From Candidatus Poseidoniaceae archaeon (lineage in GTDB: Archaea; Thermoplasmatota; Poseidoniia; Poseidoniales; Poseidoniaceae): 64,000 nt of DNA. How positions within the stretch are numbered: the first letter of the stretch is position 1; each line of letters begins with the position of its first letter. Location: positions 1 to 64,000 of the forward strand of contig CASIAW010000009.1 of the NCBI GenBank assembly GCA_949372875.1, given 5' to 3'. This document shows, one piece after another, positions 60,502 to 64,000 of this stretch. The notes below the pieces were generated by a model. It worked only from the letters and a program-made list of their open reading frames with translations. It searched no databases and was not told the origin of the DNA. The position numbers and the translations under genes were made by a program.

Positions 60502-60883
60502 CCTCGTGCAGGAAGCGGGGAACCAGTTGCCGCCGCTTGAGTGAAAGTGACGGAATATTCTGTAGAAGTTGATGATGAATGTCATCTGCAAGAGCCTCTG
60601 GGTCAGCATCTCCACAGGTGAAGCAGTCCAAAGCAAGCCATCCTTTTTGTGAATAACAGTGTGCAGTGACATGGCTTTCATCGAGCAGGACAACCGCCGC
60701 AAACCCAACTGGGGATTGCTGACCGTCGAATTGCTCAACGTGTGAATGGACATTCCGGGCTTTACTTCGTTCCACCGCCTGTTCCAGTAGTTTCAGTATC
60801 CATTTTCCATCCTCGCTGTTTGGCGAGATGTATCCGGTATAATCAAGGAATACATGGGCTCCGTGTGCTTGAAAATCCGCCAT
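60494..60883 (-). CDS. speD: S-adenosylmethionine decarboxylase proenzyme
   Basis: 129 residues, prokaryotic class 1 size. The self-cleavage site is LLDESHVTAHCY, with Ser70 the predicted pyruvoyl precursor, and DCFTCGD with Cys90 is the other conserved active-site motif. It gives decarboxylated S-adenosylmethionine, the aminopropyl donor of spermidine. It lies between agmatinase (46 bp upstream) and deoxyhypusine synthase (8-bp overlap). No spermidine synthase gene is in the window. Confidence 0.93.
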   Translation of the reverse strand: MADFQAHGAHVFLDYTGYISPNSEDGKWILKLLEQAVERSKARNVHSHVEQFDGQQSPVGFAAVVLLDESHVTAHCYSQKGWLALDCFTCGDADPEALADDIHHQLLQNIPSLSLKRRQLVPRFLHEDE

Positions 60884-60929
60884 TATTTTCCCTCCACTCC
60901 CTTCTCACACTGCTTCTTTTTTGAAAGTA

Positions 60930-62030
60930 TCATTTCACTTTCTTCTGTTGCTGGAAATAGTCCGAACTTTTGACTTCACGGTCTCTTCCTGTTTGACTGC
61001 CATGAACGTTCCATCGACCTTCTTTGCGAGCCTTGAGGTGAATCGCCATCGCCTTGGTAGCCAACATTGCTGCGGTGAATTGAGTAAGAGGTGTATCTTC
61101 CTGCGCCACAATTTCGTTCACATCAACACTGATGACTGTAGCCTTCGGGGCCGAAAAGACCGCTTCGATGGTTTCAGTTGCCTGCCAAAAAGAAAGCCCA
61201 CCTGGGACAGGAGTCCCAGTTGCTGGGACTAAACTACCATCTAATCCATCGATATCGATTGTCAAATGGACCGGTCCTTCGAGATTTCGAAGTGATTGCA
61301 AGCATGCAGCCCATGCCGCTTCTCCACTCGTTGGCGATTGAGTATCTCGAGCAAAAAAGGTCGTTATCCTCTCATCTTTTTCGATATATTCGGCTTCTTG
61401 TTTTGAATAAGCACGGATTCCAATTTGAAGAAGATGTCCTATGCCAAGGTCGAGTGAACGGCTTGCAGCACATGCATGAGAATATTCTTCACCATCCAGT
61501 TGGTCTCGCAAATCCGCATGAGCATCGATTTGAACAACTGTCAAGCGGTTCAATTCTCCGTTCACTAAGGGATGATGTAGTGATGCACGAATGATGGGCG
61601 GCAGTATTCCATGTTCTCCACCAAGAATAACTGGAAAACAATCACCTGCATACCATGGAGTGAGGTATTCACACATATTATCCAACTGTTCGGCTAAGCT
61701 TTTTCCTTCACCGTCCCATTCGGGTGCAGTAAAAATGTCTGCTCCAGCAGGTAAGTCTTCACCAAGTGATGAATCGAATAATTCGACTTGCCCGCTTGCA
61801 ATTATACAAGCAGCAGGCCCTTGGGCTGTACCTTGTCCATAGGATGTTGTGAGTTCATAGGGTAATTGTAAAACAACGATGTCGACTTTACTCCCCTTTT
61901 CAGGTAAGCCGAGAAAATTACCCTCCACGTAGACTTCGCTCACAACCTTGCCCTTGCACAGGTGTTTTTGAGGCTGTTGTTTGATGTTGTTTAAGGTGAG
62001 TCGCTGATTGGGCTGTATGTAGGGGGCCAT
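60930..62030 (-). CDS. speB: Agmatinase/arginase family ureohydrolase
   Basis: About 366 residues. Manganese-binding motifs are GGEHG, DAHADLRD and DIDGLDGSLVPATGTPVPGG. It turns agmatine into putrescine and urea (or acts on a related guanidine). The start at 62030 is supported by a GGAGG seven bases upstream; the longer frame to 62084 is not favoured. It heads the speB-speD-dhs operon. Upstream, a run of A (CCAAAAAAAGGAGG) precedes the start. Confidence 0.9.
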   Translation of the reverse strand: MAPYIQPNQRLTLNNIKQQPQKHLCKGKVVSEVYVEGNFLGLPEKGSKVDIVVLQLPYELTTSYGQGTAQGPAACIIASGQVELFDSSLGEDLPAGADIFTAPEWDGEGKSLAEQLDNMCEYLTPWYAGDCFPVILGGEHGILPPIIRASLHHPLVNGELNRLTVVQIDAHADLRDQLDGEEYSHACAASRSLDLGIGHLLQIGIRAYSKQEAEYIEKDERITTFFARDTQSPTSGEAAWAACLQSLRNLEGPVHLTIDIDGLDGSLVPATGTPVPGGLSFWQATETIEAVFSAPKATVISVDVNEIVAQEDTPLTQFTAAMLATKAMAIHLKARKEGRWNVHGSQTGRDREVKSSDYFQQQKKVK

Positions 62031-62110
62031 CCGCGGCCTCCTTTTTTTGGGTGCTGGGGGGACGAAATTGACTGACTTTTCCATATTTCATGAAATATCA
62101 TCGATGAGTC

Positions 62111-62170
62111 TATATGTGTCGGATGACAATAATATACAGTGTCTGCGAAGTGATTTAGCGGCGACGGGGG
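62111..62170 (+). promoter_or_regulatory. Promoter and leader of the 141-residue gene
   Basis: TATATG at 62111-62116 in the divergent gap, then a leader ending in GGGGG (62166-62170), a probable ribosome-binding site 8 bases before the ATG at 62178. The minus-strand speB operon promoter must also lie in this gap, but I see no clear TATA for it. Confidence 0.4.
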
Positions 62171-62177
62171 ATTACAA

Positions 62178-62603
62178 ATGACAATGACATTATCAGAACT
62201 TACTCGAGCAATTCAACAACATATCGATTTGGATATGGATGACGAAGTCGCCCAAGGAATGGCAGAACACGCTCTTGGATTCTTCGGATTTTACAACCGA
62301 ATCATTGACAATGCCTTGGAGCCTACCGACCGAAACTTGTTCTACATGTTCCAAGATTACGATCTGCTCACCACAGAATCTGAAGAAACAACCCTTTGGG
62401 ACGGTCGAGAGTGGAGAATTCACTATTGGAAATTCAAACCAGACCTCCGTGAGCGTGTCGAAGCATACATGCAACGAAATCTGGACCCAGAAGAAATTGA
62501 TCCATTCGCGGATATCTACGGTGGTCAAACCAACATCAACTCAATTTGGACTCGTGAATCTGAAAGGGTTACCAATCCAAACGCATTTACATCTGATTGG
62601 TAA
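62178..62603 (+). CDS. Small acidic protein, possibly DUF6015-like
   Basis: 141 residues. Helical, acidic and tryptophan-rich with EVAQGMAEHALGFFGFYNRI and NLFYMFQDYDLLTTESEETT followed by LWDGREWRIHYW. It resembles a short archaeal family I recall as DUF6015, but I am not certain of the name. No enzyme motif is visible. It has its own promoter and is divergent from the polyamine operon, and is followed 41 bp later by a carboxypeptidase gene. Confidence 0.65.
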   Translation: MTMTLSELTRAIQQHIDLDMDDEVAQGMAEHALGFFGFYNRIIDNALEPTDRNLFYMFQDYDLLTTESEETTLWDGREWRIHYWKFKPDLRERVEAYMQRNLDPEEIDPFADIYGGQTNINSIWTRESERVTNPNAFTSDW

Positions 62604-62644
62604 TCTACCCAAGCGTTTTTGATTGTAGCAGATTAGCGACAGCT

Positions 62645-64000
62645 ATGCGAGTAGCAGTCGGGCTCATTTTGTGCATGCTCCTTCCGCTTGTACCTCTCTC
62701 AAGCGCCTTACCGGACTCAGCCCAAGAAGAAATGTGGCCGGGTGACCCTGTCGATAACCACGTTCACATGACCTGGGCTGCAATGACGCTCGAAGTGAGC
62801 GGATGGGCAGATGATTATCCCGGAATTGTAGATTTGGCAGATGTGGGCAAATCTGAACTGGGGAAGTCCTTGTGGGTTGTTCGATTGTCTGATTGGTCAA
62901 TGGAAACAAAGGCGGATGGAACTTCTAAAGAAATCATTTACATCGATGGTGGTCACCATGGTAACGAATACTTAGGCACTGCTTTAGCTTGGTTGTCAGC
63001 AAAATGGTACATCAACGGATGGAATGAAGGTAATGAAGAAGCGATTCAAGTCTTGCAAAATTCAGAGGTTCACGTTCTTATCATGCTCAATCCAGATGGA
63101 AATGATATTGATACTCGATGGAACATCAATCAAGTCGACCTGAACAGAAATTACGACCATTACTGGAATTCATGTCCGACCACGCAGCCGGGAAGCAGTG
63201 CATTTAGTGAATCTGAAACCGCAGCGAATTCGAATTACATGAACACAGAAGTTCCAGATGCAGACCTCTATGTCACCATGCATACTGGTGTTTGGATTAT
63301 GCTTTATCCGTGGGGCAAGTGGCCTGAACAGCCCCCTGATTGGGAATTATTTCACGGAATTCGAGAAGACGTTAACGGAGGAATCTCAGAGATTCCAATC
63401 CAGAACGCAAATCAGGGATTGTATCCAAACTGTGGCACAAGCAGAGACTACGGTTACGGTGTGATGGGTTTCCCCACCTTTACGTTTGAAACTGATGACG
63501 AACAGTTTGTCCCAGGTTCTTTTGAGGCTCTCGAAGATCGATTAGGGGAAGAGATGGACGTTATGAGATACCTCATCAACAACGTTTGGTATTGGCGTGC
63601 TCGCCTCGATGTTCAATCGATTACGGTCGATGCCGAGACACTCACGCTCGATGTTGTCAATGATGGAATGGCGTCGACTGCGAACGCCAGTCTCGAATAC
63701 ATCAGCGAAAGCGGTGAAGTGGCATGGGCTTCTCCTTACTTCGAAGTGAATGCAACCAACAGTTCAACCCTCACATTCTCTGTTGACAAAGGCCTGTTTA
63801 CCGGCGACGGTATGTGGAATCTCAATTACCAAAAGCGAGTGATTAATGCTGCTACTTGGGTGAATGAAACTGTGGAAATCAATGCCAGTTTTATCGAAAA
63901 CGATGAAGAGAGTTTCCTCATAGGTTATGGTTTGTTCAATCCAGTATCTGTCCTCGTGGCTATTGTTGGCGTTGCTGCTTTTGCGAATGAGAAAGAAACT
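62645..64000 (+). CDS. Secreted M14 zinc carboxypeptidase (partial)
   Basis: 452 codons seen; the frame continues past the right edge. Signal peptide MRVAVGLILCMLLPLVPLSS is followed by a M14 carboxypeptidase domain: zinc motif GGHHGNEY (HxxE), NPDGNDIDTRWN and DLNRNYDHYW substrate-binding residues, the third zinc histidine in TMHTG, and catalytic glutamate in FTFETDDE. After about residue 320 a beta-sandwich region follows and a hydrophobic stretch near the edge. It probably degrades proteins outside the cell. Confidence 0.93.
   Translation, partial: MRVAVGLILCMLLPLVPLSSALPDSAQEEMWPGDPVDNHVHMTWAAMTLEVSGWADDYPGIVDLADVGKSELGKSLWVVRLSDWSMETKADGTSKEIIYIDGGHHGNEYLGTALAWLSAKWYINGWNEGNEEAIQVLQNSEVHVLIMLNPDGNDIDTRWNINQVDLNRNYDHYWNSCPTTQPGSSAFSESETAANSNYMNTEVPDADLYVTMHTGVWIMLYPWGKWPEQPPDWELFHGIREDVNGGISEIPIQNANQGLYPNCGTSRDYGYGVMGFPTFTFETDDEQFVPGSFEALEDRLGEEMDVMRYLINNVWYWRARLDVQSITVDAETLTLDVVNDGMASTANASLEYISESGEVAWASPYFEVNATNSSTLTFSVDKGLFTGDGMWNLNYQKRVINAATWVNETVEINASFIENDEESFLIGYGLFNPVSVLVAIVGVAAFANEKET

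Noticed and set aside
1-64000. CRISPR arrays, insertion sequences, phage or plasmid genes
   Set aside because: No regularly spaced repeats, transposase or integrase motifs, or terminal inverted repeats were found.

Overview
The window reads as a mesophilic marine euryarchaeon, most likely Candidatus Poseidoniales (Marine Group II). Archaeal markers are Orc1/Cdc6, Alba, the KEOPS kinase Bud32, deoxyhypusine synthase, a UPF0200 kinase, an HTH_10 regulator, an archaeal class I fructose-bisphosphate aldolase, a TrmB-like regulator and a FlaI/FlaJ-type secretion cluster. Mixed in are genes usually thought of as bacterial: GTP cyclohydrolase II, TPMT, BioY, CrcB, class II FBPase and a PaaA/BoxB-type di-iron epoxidase. 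That mixture, moderate GC, very tight gene packing and large secreted proteins fit MGII. The assignment is inference from gene content. I see no rRNA, CRISPR array, insertion sequence or prophage; one tRNA gene is clear.

Layout. 1-8.4 kb: an SRPBCC/epimerase fusion, class II photolyase and NUDIX gene on the minus strand, divergent from ribA, a peroxiredoxin, a TrmB-like regulator, a UbiB-like kinase and a carotenoid-desaturase-like flavoprotein. 8.5-11.5 kb: a metallo-beta-lactamase protein, then orc1/cdc6 with an AT-rich upstream gap (possible origin). 11.5-18.9 kb: glycosyltransferase, a fused PPAT/dephospho-CoA kinase, a 390-bp gap with hairpins, an 840-residue orphan, a repeat-rich divergent promoter, a small winged-helix protein and AhcY. 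19-28.9 kb: aldolase, TPMT, enoyl-CoA hydratase, flavoprotein, MoaE/MoaC, a GNAT-aminotransferase fusion, an Asp-box lipoprotein, BioY and FBPase (GlpX). 28.9-36.2 kb: HTH_10 regulator, BoxB/PaaA-like epoxidase, an unknown protein, an EamA exporter, 3-hydroxyacyl-CoA dehydrogenase, enoyl-CoA hydratase, aldehyde dehydrogenase and 2-phosphoglycerate kinase. 36.2-41.2 kb: a type IV pilus/Tad-like assembly operon. 41.4-51.4 kb: UPF0200 kinase, ABC exporter, another hydratase, CPBP protease, RdgB, CrcB, a ferritin-like protein, Bud32 and NadA. 51.4-56.3 kb: a PAP2 membrane protein, DUF971, an unusual Mrp ATPase, arsenate-reductase-like protein, Alba and tRNA-Gly. 56.4-64 kb: a giant surface protein, the speB-speD-dhs polyamine/hypusine operon, a small unknown protein and an M14 carboxypeptidase cut by the right edge.

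How it works together. Several sets form pathways: agmatine to putrescine to spermidine to hypusine (speB, speD, dhs); aldolase and FBPase for gluconeogenesis; MoaE and MoaC for molybdopterin; and an epoxidase-centred set that resembles aerobic aryl-CoA degradation (box/paa). The strongest leads are that ring-epoxidation-like cluster; an Mrp ATPase whose Fe-S CxxC segment is replaced by an Ig-like insert, next to a cysteine-rich DUF971 protein; the CoaD-DPCK fusion; and the GNAT-aminotransferase fusion. Convergent neighbours often abut or overlap, as expected in a streamlined genome.
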